Of a DNA stretch of 22,681 nt, positions 9,705 through 18,667 are shown piece after piece. The notes below the pieces were generated by a model. The model had not been told where the DNA came from, did not search any database, and worked only from the letters and a program-made list of their open reading frames with translations. The translations under genes and the position numbers were made by a program. The DNA lies in contig JBNGIQ010009328.1 in the NCBI GenBank assembly GCA_049999765.1, forward strand, positions 1-22,681, in the 5' to 3' direction. The DNA is from Phaeoceros laevis. Lineage: Eukaryota > Anthocerotophyta > Anthocerotopsida > Notothyladales. How positions within the stretch are numbered: the first letter of the stretch is position 1; each line of letters starts with the position of its first letter.

Positions 9705-10536
9705 TTTGCCGGTCTGGGCTCCAACCGGGCAACAAAAGATGGTGCACGGGTTTACTGAGTTCACGGATTCAGGCTGCTCTGCTGATTCGAGTGATGAACC
9801 GGCCGGAGTGGCTGCTGAGTTTGAGTTTCCAGCATCGGGATTTGGAGCCAGTGGTGGACGGGAGTCCGGCACCACGAATATATCCATGCTGCCACCGTAG
9901 TTACGGTGATCTCGTCCCCTGTTGATGGCAGAATCAGATTGATGAGCAAACTTAGAAAAATACAGGCTATCGACCCTTCCCCTGCTGCCTGATGGCCTTC
10001 TGTAAGGTTGTTCGCCTTTTGACCGAGTCCGCTTGCCTCCATAAGGTCTTTTTTGAGCCCGTTCCGCCATAACAGCTTTCCAATCTGCGTCCTCCGTGAA
10101 GGCTGCAGGCTTGATCATTTTTCAATGAATCTTGCAGTGAAACCAGAGTCAGTAGAAAGTAGCCGCTTTGTACAGTCGGCTCAAACTCTTTGGCAGCTAC
10201 TATCATTTTTTCGCGCACAAACAAAAAAATGATGTGTGCTTTGACTATATCCCTGTTGTTGCCGGTATTCATCCAGACAACAAGGGCAGCTCATTGCATT
10301 GCCAAGCCTAGGTTAGGGAAAAACTCGTCAAGGTGCTGCAACATGTACCAGAGGGCTTGATCAAACCAAACAATCTGACCTGGACAATGCGCCCTACCAT
10401 CTTTTGGGTGGAGATCGGCACAAACACATTTGATATACGGCCTCAACCAGTTCCACCAGTTCCTTTCGTGACCCTTCTCTCGCTGACTACCAGTTTTCAT
10501 AATGCCTTTGATCTTACTCAAGATTATCACATACAA
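9705..10536 (-). pseudogene. Likely N-terminal region of the retroelement protein
   Basis: From 10536 down to 10291 one frame reads WWNWLRPYIKCVCADLHPKD and IVWFDQALWYMLQHLDEFFP. After a single TGA at about 10288-10290 the same frame continues with NRDIVKAHIIFLFVREKMIV. Near 10130 the reading moves to another frame, with EDADWKAVMAERAQKRPYGG and a basic Arg/Ser/Gly-rich stretch that could bind nucleic acid. The last part before the microsatellite is Ser/Pro/Ala-rich. The same strand, adjacency and mild decay suggest it belongs to the RT element, but it could be a separate gene. No family is recognised. Confidence 0.4.
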
Positions 10537-10708
10537 GAGTTTGACAAAGACGTTACGACAACAAGGCTACGAAATATAACGAGTGCTCGCGACAAGCAGT
10601 GCTACAAAGCTTCATTACGATTCACGATAGCAATATCGGCACGATTATCCTGCCATACTATCCCCCAAACTTACCATAGTACATGTCCAAAATTACACTC
10701 CCTCATTA

Positions 10709-11080
10709 AAACCTCTTCAAATATCATACACACTAAAACACCCAAATATTATTCTTGTTCACTCTCAAAACATTTTTACTCCAAAAAGGAATGACCTTAA
10801 TTTATTTCAAGGTTTTTGTGTCTGAAATAATAATAACTTAGAAAGGATTTATCTTATTAAAACGTATCGCACGTTAAACATAGCAAATCATCCTCTCGTT
10901 TTAGAAAAGGATGATGGCCATCCCTAGTTCAGCCTGGGAGCCATGCAAATTGGGCGATCGGCAGCATACGCTTTAATAAAATAAACCCTACAGTACCTGG
11001 TCGCCAGACGGGTGCCCAGCTAGGGCAAAGGGGGGACCCTCAACGGGGCCATGTAAACCTCTTCAAATATCATACACACT
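10709..11080. repeat. 26-bp perfect direct repeat bracketing a 320-bp insert
   Basis: The same 26 bases (beginning AAACCTCTTCAAATATC) occur at 10709-10734 and 11055-11080. The identity stops exactly at both ends. The 320 bases between (10735-11054) are AT-rich near 10735-10900 and GC-rich near 11000-11050. They code for nothing I recognise and contain AATAAA on the plus strand near 10976. This could be a target-site duplication around a SINE-like insert or a duplication by another route. The second copy contains the stop of the gene at 11063-11872. Confidence 0.85.
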
Positions 11081-11872
11081 CAACATGAACTCGTTGTGTT
11101 CGCAGCACTTTTGATCAAATTGCTTCTGCGGACTGAGCGCAAGCTCTTTGTACTTGGCATAGGCAAGCGTCCCGCTGTTAGCTTTGCTCTTACAGTCTGC
11201 AAGCTCTTCCGGAGTCAGAGCGATCATCAATTGCAAAACCTCAAGCGTGAAAGGAGCAAGGTAATTGATACCATTGCCAGACCAAATCTTGTGGTTGATA
11301 TAGGCTATGTCGGCCTCCAACTGCCGTTGCGGGATGACTGGCGCCGGGCATTCCTCACTCGGGGCATCATTTTTCTGAATCACGGCGTGTTCCCGTGCTT
11401 GCGCCATATAATCTTTCAAGAACTCCTTGTCCGCGTCAAGAATGTTGTCCGTTTGGGAACCTGAATGTGTAAACGACCCATCTGCTGCAAAAGCGCAATC
11501 TGGATCGCACACTCCCGTCGGCACCTTGCATGCTTTGGCGATTTTGATGCGGGTCTCTTTGCAGGAGGCTTCCAATTTACCGTCCGCCTCCACGAACTCC
11601 TTAGCAAAGTCTCCACATGCCGCAGCTGCTTCAGTCCTTCTGTCGGGTCTTTGTTTGTCAGCATCGCCAATCTGCACCAGTCATTGAAGGAGAGCATGTC
11701 CAAGAGGGTAGGGTCCGTCATTCCATATTTGTCCGCGTTCATCTCAATGTTCTAATCATGCCTCTGTACTTCGTGGTGGAAATTAGCACTGCTGATTTGA
11801 CAGGCCCTGCAGCGCCTCCTTCAGTTCTTACTCTGTAATGTCTGCCTCCAAGGTTTTTTTCTGCTCCGACAT
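11063..11872 (-). pseudogene. Broken cysteine-rich gene of unknown function
   Basis: A minus-strand protein is recognisable in three pieces. It starts at ATG 11870-11872 with MSEQKKTLEADITE, then a TAA, then ELKEALQGLSNQ. A frame change gives MNADKYGMTDPTLLDMLSFN and LTNKDPTEGLKQLRH (from 11742). A second change near 11620 restores the first frame, with CGDFAKEFVEADGKLEASC and VPTGVCDPDCAFA, then TPEELADCKSKA and FDQKCCEHNEFM. TGA is at 11063-11065. About ten Cys are spaced along the last 200 residues, a pattern of disulphide or metal binding. There is no signal peptide at the proposed start. I do not recognise the family. It may be a multi-copy element protein. Two compensating indels and one stop make this copy a pseudogene. 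Confidence 0.45.
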
Positions 11873-12521
11873 TACCTTTGCAGGGAAGTTGTCGTACTAC
11901 TACACCATTGCAAGTGTCATGTGTTCTGCAGTGCTGCAAGAATCTGGCCAGTCAATTGCTACAGAGTTGTCTTGTGTGCTGTGGGGTGCTGCAGAAATGC
12001 TGCTAGGTGGACTCATTTTATTGTGTGGTTCAGAGTGTTGTGCAAGAATGTGGGGGGTAAACCACCCCAACTGTGGGCAGTGAACCAACTTCCAAATTTG
12101 GTGCTGGCACTGAATCTGTAGCTGGTGACATGTTTGTAGACAAGGCGATGGATGTGCCAGCAAATACTGGCAGCAACTGAAGCAAGGGTAGATCATGGGT
12201 TTGGTGCCGTAAGTGACAGTTTGGTGGTCGATACTCAAGGCCAAGGCCCTATGGCATGGCCATCCTGACATTTAAACATGAAATCAAAATCGTCCTGCAT
12301 AGCCTCGCACAACGAATTCGAATAACCCAACACCCTCAATGAGTTCACCGTGATGCACCCACAAAGACAACCACACACAGCAACAGATGATATCACCTAT
12401 GTCATCCTGGTGTTTACAAAGTTCTATAATCAGTAGACTTACCAGTGTTACAGTGCATCTCAGTGACTACGTCTCCAGTCTCTGTTCTCAAGTATTCGGA
12501 CTAGAGGCCCTACAAGCAATT
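11873..12521. other. No recognisable feature
   Basis: The longest minus-strand frame here (11900-12271) is Cys/His/Pro-rich without a motif and appears to be chance. There is no RNA gene or repeat that I can support. Confidence 0.5.
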
Positions 12522-12731
12522 CCTGACGATCATTGAACCGGTTGCCATGACTTTACAATGCTCACCTAGAGCGCTGCTCAGGGAACTTGCCAGCACGCAA
12601 CCCAAACAAACCTAACAAGCCATGGAGCCATCACTAGTTCAGGCATAAATTGACTGACGAATGTCGAAACAGTGGCCATGACCTTACAATGCTCACCTGG
12701 GGCGCTTCCCAGGGAACTTGCCAGCACGCAA
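12522..12731. repeat. Spaced direct repeat, about 79 bp, offset 131 bp
   Basis: Copies are at about 12522-12600 and 12653-12731. Shared blocks are CTGACGA, GCCATGAC, TTACAATGCTCACCT and CAGGGAACTTGCCAGCACGC. The last 57 bases are nearly identical and the first ~20 more diverged. The 52 bases between copies are unrelated. Confidence 0.85.
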
Positions 12732-13576
12732 AATCCACTCCACGATGGGTTCAGCAGCGGTCCCTCCGGACTCCAGACTCAGGGCTCAGTTTCATACTGC
12801 ATATCCCCTGCGAGCCCTACTTCCACCATGCCGTTCACCTACCATGAATACAATAACCTCATACTCCTGAAGAATTGAGAGTGACATGCCAACCGCAGAT
12901 GCTCAATGCCAACAGACCACCACACTAAAGTTTTACCGCGCTACCAGGCTCCTGTAACAACCCGAAACGACCCAACATTCAAAGTTACAAATTTATAATG
13001 TAACTACAATACCGGTATAGTCTCGTTAAATTAAATAATTTAGGGTTATGAAGACACCCCTCTGAACACCATATCCTGAACAGAATTACGTTTATATATG
13101 CACATTCCATAGACTATGCTTGCTACGACAACAACATGTATATCACCTAGCTTCTTCCCTAAACCCTTTTTACTCCTTTCTTTGAAAGTTTTTTGTTTCT
13201 ATTAGGATTTTCGCAAGCCAACCACAACAACTTTTACATGAGATGAGGGAAATACTGAAGATGTCCAGCCCGCCAGGAGAAGCCCACACACTGAAAGAAA
13301 CACAACTGCAAATTATTGGCGCCTTCATCGATCCAGTCCAAAAACGCAAAGTCTCTACCGACTGAAGCAAACAGTTCTGAAACGAAAAACTATTGCAAAC
13401 AACAGGTCCTATTCACTACCATATCCATCAACTTCTTCATCCGAGTCCTATGTGCCATCAAAATCGGCCCACTACTCACATGCCTATCGACAAACGTCGT
13501 ATGCTATTTCAGGCATCCTATATGTGGGCTTGCCTTTGGCCATCCTCCCAGTCAGGTCCATTGGGAACTTCAAATA
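12732..13576. other. No gene; AT-rich non-coding stretch
   Basis: No long frame with coding character. The AT-rich part (12960-13200) includes CCCTAAACCC at about 13158, a short telomere-like match on the minus strand that is too short to mean much. The stretch is the downstream flank of the transposase-like gene. I find no clear polyadenylation signal. Confidence 0.5.
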
Positions 13577-15413
13577 TCAGACAAGGTGCGCCTCCACAAC
13601 TCCAGCTGGCTTGTCATCACAGAGCACGTAGAGCAAAGGGCTGCTAGAATATTGTTGGTAGAAAGTGCCTTCCAACAGGCTGTACCCTGCATCCCAAGTC
13701 TGATATGCATTCCAAGGATCCACCATAGGGGCCTCTGTGAAATACCTGGTTTTTGTATACTTCAGAATGAAGAAGTCACGTGGCTTGCCATTTTCTTCGC
13801 TGGCCCGTACGGCAAAGTGATCACCAATTTCTACTGCTTCAGCCAAGGCGTCTGGATCATCTCCTTCTTCGAAGGGCATGGCATTTGCTAGAGGATTCCG
13901 TGCCTCCTCTTGCTGCACCTCAGAGTCAGGGATAGGCTTCAAGGTTATAGACTTCCAGGCAGCCACCCTCTCCACATTATGGCAGTCAGTGTACCTACAT
14001 GCCATACAAGCCTGACAAAAACATGCGAAATCATGGATCTGCAGCTTACAAGGGATCATGACATCACAACCAAGTATGGAATGCAGCTTTCTAGTCCCGA
14101 CAACAGTCTTGCATCCCCACTGCTGCCGCCGATTGACATCGTCTTTGCCCACAAACCAGAATTCGCGATGGACTCTTCCAGAGGTCTGCCTTGACTTGTA
14201 CGAGGAGATAGCCCCCTTCGCAATCTTCTCTCTGAGAAATGGGACTACATCTTCAGCACAGGTAAGCTTTGTGTTCCCTTCTTTTTTTATTTCTTCAGTC
14301 CTCGGTGCACCTTTGACTGCAGCTCCTGCTCCATTATGCTCGCCCTTCCCGTGTGAAGCTGCAAAATAGGACCATGTTAGTGATATGCCTCCTGACAAAG
14401 ATGGATACCTAGCGACAAAGTAAAACGGTCTGGCTCCTTTGAACTGCATTGCGCAACCATCGCTCCACATCCAGTGCTGCGTTGGGTGTAAGCCCTTAGA
14501 AGCCATCCAGTCCAAATGCATCCTAAGAGCATGTTGAACTAATAAAGTATCATGTGCAGTGCTAGGGTCATCGCTAATGTAGAAGTGAAAGCACTTTCCT
14601 AGACCCGTGTCCCCAAGCTGCCGGGCCTCCTCTGATACATGTTCCCTCCACCAGCAGATATGTACCAATAGGGTTATCTGAACCTGGGTCCAATAACCGC
14701 TTTGCAGCTCGTTTTGAGGCTGCATTGTGTAGTTCTCCGAGAAGTCCATGACGGACATCACCACATCATACAGCAGGTTCAAGAGATTGGATTTGAACAT
14801 CTGGTCTTCCCAGCGAGCTGTAAAATTGTGGAGGAGAAGAGGCATCACCTTAGCCTTCAGCTCCCTAATAACAACAGAAGGAGGTGTGTCTTTGAACTGG
14901 AGCTTCAAGCGGCGGACGTCCTCCCCTTTTTTGTTCTGACCCAGGGTTTCGTAAGCAAAATTTTTCCATTTCACATGTGCGCTGGGCCGAGCATCTGCTT
15001 CCTCATCTAGACAGACTCTGAGCTTTTTTATTCCACACTCAGGACACTCTCACGCAGGCATTTGATGTGATGCCACTCCTCCTCCCCTTTGTCGCACAAT
15101 ATCTCTTCCCACAGAGTCCTCAAGGAGTCATACGTCCCATGTACAGTGGCTTGGCAACAATTTTTTTCATCAGGGTTGCAGATTGCAGTACAAGAACATG
15201 TGCACCCCTGCGGAGGGTGTGTTGTGGATGTTGTTCCATGCATGCATTCAGGGCCTGCTTCAGGTAAACCATCTCCAAATGGTACCTACAGTAGCACACA
15301 TTTCTCTCGGTGTCCTTCACCGCTCTAATGTAGCTGGGCTTCAAGTACTCAAAGGCCCGCTGTCCACACTTGTGCTCTGGATGGCGTTGTTTAAATTGCA
15401 TGTACAGGTCTGT

Positions 15414-15882
15414 CTGCAAGACTCCACGGAACCAAAAAACAACACGTGAGAGGCACATCAAAGCACTATTGTCCAGAACATGGACCACGAGCAAGCAGAG
15501 GAAGGCTGTTCACAGGCAGTGCATACCATTAGAAGGCTATTGACAAGGTAGTGCATACCATTGGAAGGCTGTTGACCCTTGAAGGCATACCATTCGAAGG
15601 CTGTTAACAAGGCAGTGCATACCATAGAAGGGCTGTTCACTAGGCAAAGCACACCATAGCAGGGCTGTTCACTAGGCACAGCATACCATAGCAAGGCTGT
15701 TCACTAGCCAGAGCATACCATAGCAGGGCTGATCACTAGGCACAACACTCCATAGCAAGGCTGTTGACAAGGCAGAGCACACCATCACATGGCTGTTCAG
15801 TAGGCGATGGAAACCATAACTAGGCAGAGCATACCATCACTAGGCAAAGCAGACCATACCAAGGCTGTAAATAGAAGGTTAC
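15414..15882 (-). other. GT-AG intron, phase 0, in the transposase-like gene
   Basis: On the minus strand the exon ends ...ACTACGCAG and the intron starts GTAACC (15882 downward). The intron ends ...GTCTTGCAG (15414) and the next exon starts ACAGACCTG. The codons join exactly (LQFLQTTQ then TDLYMQFKQ) in phase 0, and the joined protein continues the expected family order. The length is 469 bases, most of it minisatellite. Confidence 0.85.
15502..15874. repeat. 32-bp minisatellite, about 11 copies, inside an intron
   Basis: Degenerate head-to-tail units of about 32 bp built on AAGGCTGTTCACTAGGCA followed by GCATACCATAGC. Early copies (15502-15610) favour TTGACAAGG and later copies TTCACTAGG, a higher-order drift along the array. 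The last units are truncated or rearranged (15810-15860). The array occupies almost the whole intron except its splice sites. Confidence 0.93.
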
Positions 15883-16819
15883 CTGCGTAGTTTGCAGGAA
15901 CTGCAAGGCCCGCTTACTCCAATCACCCTTGTCATAAACCATCATGTACCGCTGGTCTTTAGACATAGAAGACACAGAGGAATTGGACTCCCAAAAAGCC
16001 AGAACATCAGCCATGCACTCTGGGGTGAGAGCATCCCTCCTTTTCCTCCTAGGAGGACCACAATAAGGAAAAACATCAGAACCACTAGCTGCAAGGACTC
16101 TAATCCACAGAACCCTCTGAATGTTGCGATAATGCAAACCCATGAGAGCAGCTGTTGCCCGCTGCAGCCGCCGGTCCTGTGTCTCAGGCCCCACCAATGT
16201 GTTCAGGACAGCATTTTGGCAGTGCCGATGGTCTTCACTATCCCCAGCCTTCACTTCTAGCATGTTTTGTCTCAGATTTTGCAATGCCAGATCAAGAGCC
16301 CACACTGTCTTTGGCCTCAATAGCTCAGTGCCTAGGAGACCTTCGCTCTGTGGGCAACTCAGAAAGTACTCTATCACCCTAACCTGATGTTCAGGCTCAT
16401 AGTGCCTATTGTTTGCCTCAAAATACTCCCAAAGCTTCCCCCCCTGGAACCTGGCACAACTATCCCTGCCCTGAAGGGAGCCGTAAGCTGGCTGCGGAGC
16501 AGGGGGGATAGGGGGTTCGCCCTCATCTTTTCCCTATTCCGAAGTGAGGACTGCCGGCTCTTGGTTCGTCTGTCAGCCGCGAGTTCCTCAGGGGTACGCA
16601 TACGGCTACCATTAGCAAGGCTACCAGCAGATCTGGCCGCAGCCACCATGGGAGCGTTGGAGTGAGGAGGTGTTGTCTGCACCCCCGAGAGAACCCCAGT
16701 TTGCAGCCCATCAGACTGCGGCACCCCTGGAAGGCCACTGGTTTGCAGCCCAACAGACCGCATCCTTGCCCTGTACTCAATCATGTAGATGCAGTGGCGC
16801 TCCTTGGCCCGTGGGGACC

Positions 16820-16850
16820 TCATACCTGCAAGGAAGGAGGCCACGCTTAG
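16820..16850 (-). other. Candidate splice acceptor upstream of the transposase-like coding region
   Basis: The minus strand reads GGCCTCCTTCCTTGCAG followed by GTATGAGG: a pyrimidine tract, CAG, then an in-frame ATG at 16823-16821. This would make 16825 the first base of an exon, and the upstream ATG at 16931 would then be intronic. It is a strong match, but there is no matching donor that I can fix. Confidence 0.45.
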
Positions 16851-16931
16851 AGTCCTGGCAAGGTGAGAATGTTGACAATGCGGTACGTATGCGCGGACAG
16901 TGGTTCCTGAGCGGGCACTAGACCTGGGCAC

Positions 16932-17299
16932 CTGACTTGAGCGGCAGCGCAGTAGACCAGAGCTTCAAGAGCGCACCAGACCTGCCTTTCAAGCACGGAG
17001 CAAAGCTTCAATCAGACCTTGAAGCACGCACCACACCTGAGCTTGAAGCGGCATTCCCAGCGAGAAGATAGCGAAGGCGGCGATCGCAAAGTCGCCAGGC
17101 CGACCCTGTTCAAACAGCAGGGGCACGGACAGCAAGGGGAGTCGGGCCGACTCCCGTGCTCCGCGCGGGACGTCACCTGCGCATGCGTGCAAAAAAAAGC
17201 GCCACCGGCTAGGGGGGCTAACTAGCCCGCTACCCGCGCGAGGGAACTTCAAAATGCAAAAACAAAGCCAATGCGCCTGATTCTGTGAAGTCAATTTTG
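16932..17299. other. GC-rich flank with degenerate short repeats
   Basis: This is the 5' flank of the minus-strand gene. Between 16950 and 17050 related blocks recur (CTTCAAGAGCGCACCAGACC, TTCAATCAGACCTTGAAGC, CACGCACCACACCTGAGCTT), a degenerate array of roughly 30-35 bp. From 17060 to 17230 it is GC-rich, which fits a promoter region or an untranslated first exon, but no promoter element is definite. Confidence 0.4.
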
Positions 17300-17609
17300 T
17301 AGTGGTAATCCTGCACCAAATTGCATGTTTTTTTACCAGAATGAAGGTCTCACCTAGCCCTACAACTTTGCTTGAGAACCTATCTCCAAATTCAGAGCAT
17401 AGGCAATTTTAAATAATTATTGAAACTTTTATTAATTTTTTTTTAGAAAAATCATAATTAATTAATAATTGATCGGATTAACATGCGAATTGCACGGTTA
17501 GGTAGGGGACGATGACGTGTACTACGGTTAAAAAATGGTGCCCATCCGGCTTCTTCGCGGTGCACACCACAACAAACACTGCAACCTATTTATTCTCACG
17601 CTTCTCACG
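17300..17609. other. AT-rich non-coding stretch
   Basis: Runs of A and T (17400-17475, with TTAATTAATAATT-like sequence), then mixed sequence. There is no gene. The part from about 17500 may be the far end of a degenerate MITE-like copy whose better end is at 17610-17657. Confidence 0.4.
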
Positions 17610-17640
17610 GTCACGGGTCACGCTAAAAAAGCGGTACACC
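17610..17640 (-). repeat. Inverted copy of the MITE-like terminal sequence
   Basis: 31 bases that match the reverse complement of 19458-19488 with one mismatch (core GTCACGCTAAAAAAGCGG). The resemblance fades on both sides but continues weakly to about 17657 (CCATGCGATTTCCC against CATGCAACCCCCC). It is read as an end of a second, decayed copy of the element at 19441-19727 in opposite orientation. Confidence 0.75.
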
Positions 17641-17657
17641 AGTCCATGCGATTTCCC

Positions 17658-18184
17658 AAAAGTGTGTTGTAGTGCGTTGGCTTATGACCTACACCACCTT
17701 TTTTGCAAGTATAGGAGTTCAATGAACAGTAGCCCTCATCAGTGAGTAGTATGTTGACAAGAACAATGTTGTCCACCAATGCCAGATTGGCATATAAAAT
17801 GCTGTAGCATTCAAGTAATCACCAAGACTTGGCGGAAAAAGGACTTTTTTCAACCAACTGTTGCTGGTGCATCATTGCTGTGCTAGTCTTCTCAAGAAAA
17901 TGGTCTACTACCGTCTAATGCTAAGTGCTGGCACTGCAAGAAGTCTTGACCTGACTATGTATGAAACGCAAACACACACACCATGTTCCCGAGGTGTGTG
18001 CTGTGTGTCTTATATTGTGTATGTGTCAAATGCATGTTGTATGTGACCTGTGCCAAAATGAGTAATGATACATGTTGTATAGATACGTTTTTTAAGCATG
18101 GCTTTGCCATGAAAGCCATGATACTATTCAGTTTCATGTGACAGGTACTCCAAAGTAAAGTATGATCCTGCAGTACTTGGGTTC
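17658..18184. other. Non-coding stretch with a hairpin
   Basis: No gene. A perfect inverted repeat lies at 18097-18105 (CATGGCTTT) and 18112-18120 (AAAGCCATG), with a 6-base loop. TG/CA-rich sequence lies at 17970-18050. Confidence 0.5.
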
Positions 18185-18667
18185 ATGACGCACAAAGGCC
18201 AAAAAACCATAGTAACGGGACGGGATACAAATACTAGTGTTGGAGTAAATATAAGAGTGGTCTTTTTGACTGGTCACCACCTCGTTTACAGGCACTCAGA
18301 CCTTGATTTGCAGGCAAGCCTTGTCACAGGAATACACAGCAATAATTCAGTTCACAGACTGCCACCTGAAGGGCAAAAGTCTAATGCATGGACTGTAACT
18401 GGACAGCAGCGTGCCACAACGATATTGCCAAATAGGAAGGTACAACTGATCACAATGATTAGGTATGAAACCCTCACTGGATTGCTAGCTGGCTGGCGAA
18501 ATCCTTACCTATGGTCCTCAAGGAGACAACGTGCTGCTCTAACAGTTTTGCCATACAAGGCTTTATCCTGTAGAAGGGCACAGGCTCCAAGGAAAAATAC
18601 ATGGCCTACATCAGGCTTCCGGAAATTGCTGATAGAGGTGCACATTAATGACTTGTGCGCAGGCTAG
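18185..18667 (+). CDS. Unidentified ORF of 160 codons, doubtful
   Basis: ATG to TAG, 160 residues (MTHKGQKTIVTGRDTNTSVG to KLLIEVHINDLCAG). I recognise no family, signal peptide, membrane segment or catalytic motif, and the composition is bland. It lies between the inverted repeats at 17610-17640 and 19458-19488. It is the only sizeable ORF in this part, so it is listed, but a chance frame is at least as likely as a gene. Confidence 0.18.
   Translation: MTHKGQKTIVTGRDTNTSVGVNIRVVFLTGHHLVYRHSDLDLQASLVTGIHSNNSVHRLPPEGQKSNAWTVTGQQRATTILPNRKVQLITMIRYETLTGLLAGWRNPYLWSSRRQRAALTVLPYKALSCRRAQAPRKNTWPTSGFRKLLIEVHINDLCAG

Larger units (their letters stand above)
7335..10536 (-). mobile_element. Degenerate retroelement with Penelope-like-type reverse transcriptase
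   Basis: A single minus-strand coding relic can be followed from about 10536 down to 7335 through several frame changes: N-terminal region, Cys-containing block, RT fingers/palm and RT thumb. The RT motifs resemble those of Penelope-like elements and the related multi-copy RT proteins of green algae, rather than LINE or LTR enzymes. There is no visible GIY-YIG endonuclease, integrase, protease or long terminal repeat. The 5' limit is uncertain, since plausible coding sequence fades at about 10540. The family name is an inference. Confidence 0.65.
13577..16931 (-). pseudogene. DDE/RNase H-fold transposase-like protein, multi-exon, three frame breaks
   Basis: The gene runs from 16931 (or an acceptor at 16826) down to a TGA at 13577. 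Exon A (to 15883) has a basic N-terminal part, then PPRRKRRDALTPECMADVLA and SSVSSMSKDQRYMMVY. After the intron come FEYLKPSYIRAVKDTERNVC, YCRYHLEMVYLKQAL, a Cys cluster (GCTCSCTAICNPDEKNCC) and ESCPECG. The longest frame (14974-13577, 465 residues) holds VMSVMDFSENYT (Asp77), HWMWSDGCAMQFK (Asp172), SHGKGEHNGAGA (Glu212/Asn214), FACFCQACMACRYTDC and a C-terminal module (FFILKYTKTRYF to VVEAHLV). The order matches a large uncharacterised family of animals and algae that I recall, with a D-D-E/D RNase H core. Frame breaks lie at 16438-16444, about 15200 and about 15050. This may be a pseudogene or carry sequence errors. The product name is an inference. Confidence 0.68.

Noticed and set aside
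9611-9925. Plus-strand ORFs rich in Met-Tyr-Val-Cys
   Set aside because: They are translations of the ATGT microsatellite running on into the opposite strand of the retroelement.
10333-10794. Plus-strand ORF of 153 codons
   Set aside because: It is antisense to a more protein-like minus-strand frame and its tail is AT-rich and low in complexity.
10709-11080. The 26-bp repeats as short LTRs of a retrotransposon
   Set aside because: 26 bp is too short, there are no TG...CA ends, and no primer-binding or polypurine site was seen.
13157-13169. CCCTAAACCC as an interstitial telomere
   Set aside because: Less than two units. It can occur by chance in AT-rich sequence and has no flanking repeat.
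13316-13891. Plus-strand ORF of 191 codons
   Set aside because: It largely overlaps the C-terminal coding part of the minus-strand transposase-like gene and shows no motif. It is a shadow frame.
15458-15694. Minus-strand ORF of 78 codons
   Set aside because: It is the translation of the minisatellite and intron sequence, not a gene.
15502-15874. Repeat array as a CRISPR locus
   Set aside because: The 32-bp units are directly adjacent with no unique spacers, the copies are degenerate, and the array lies in a spliced intron of a eukaryotic gene.
16438-16444. Programmed frameshift at the G-run
   Set aside because: No downstream pseudoknot or conservation is visible, and two more frame breaks in the same gene make simple indels likelier.
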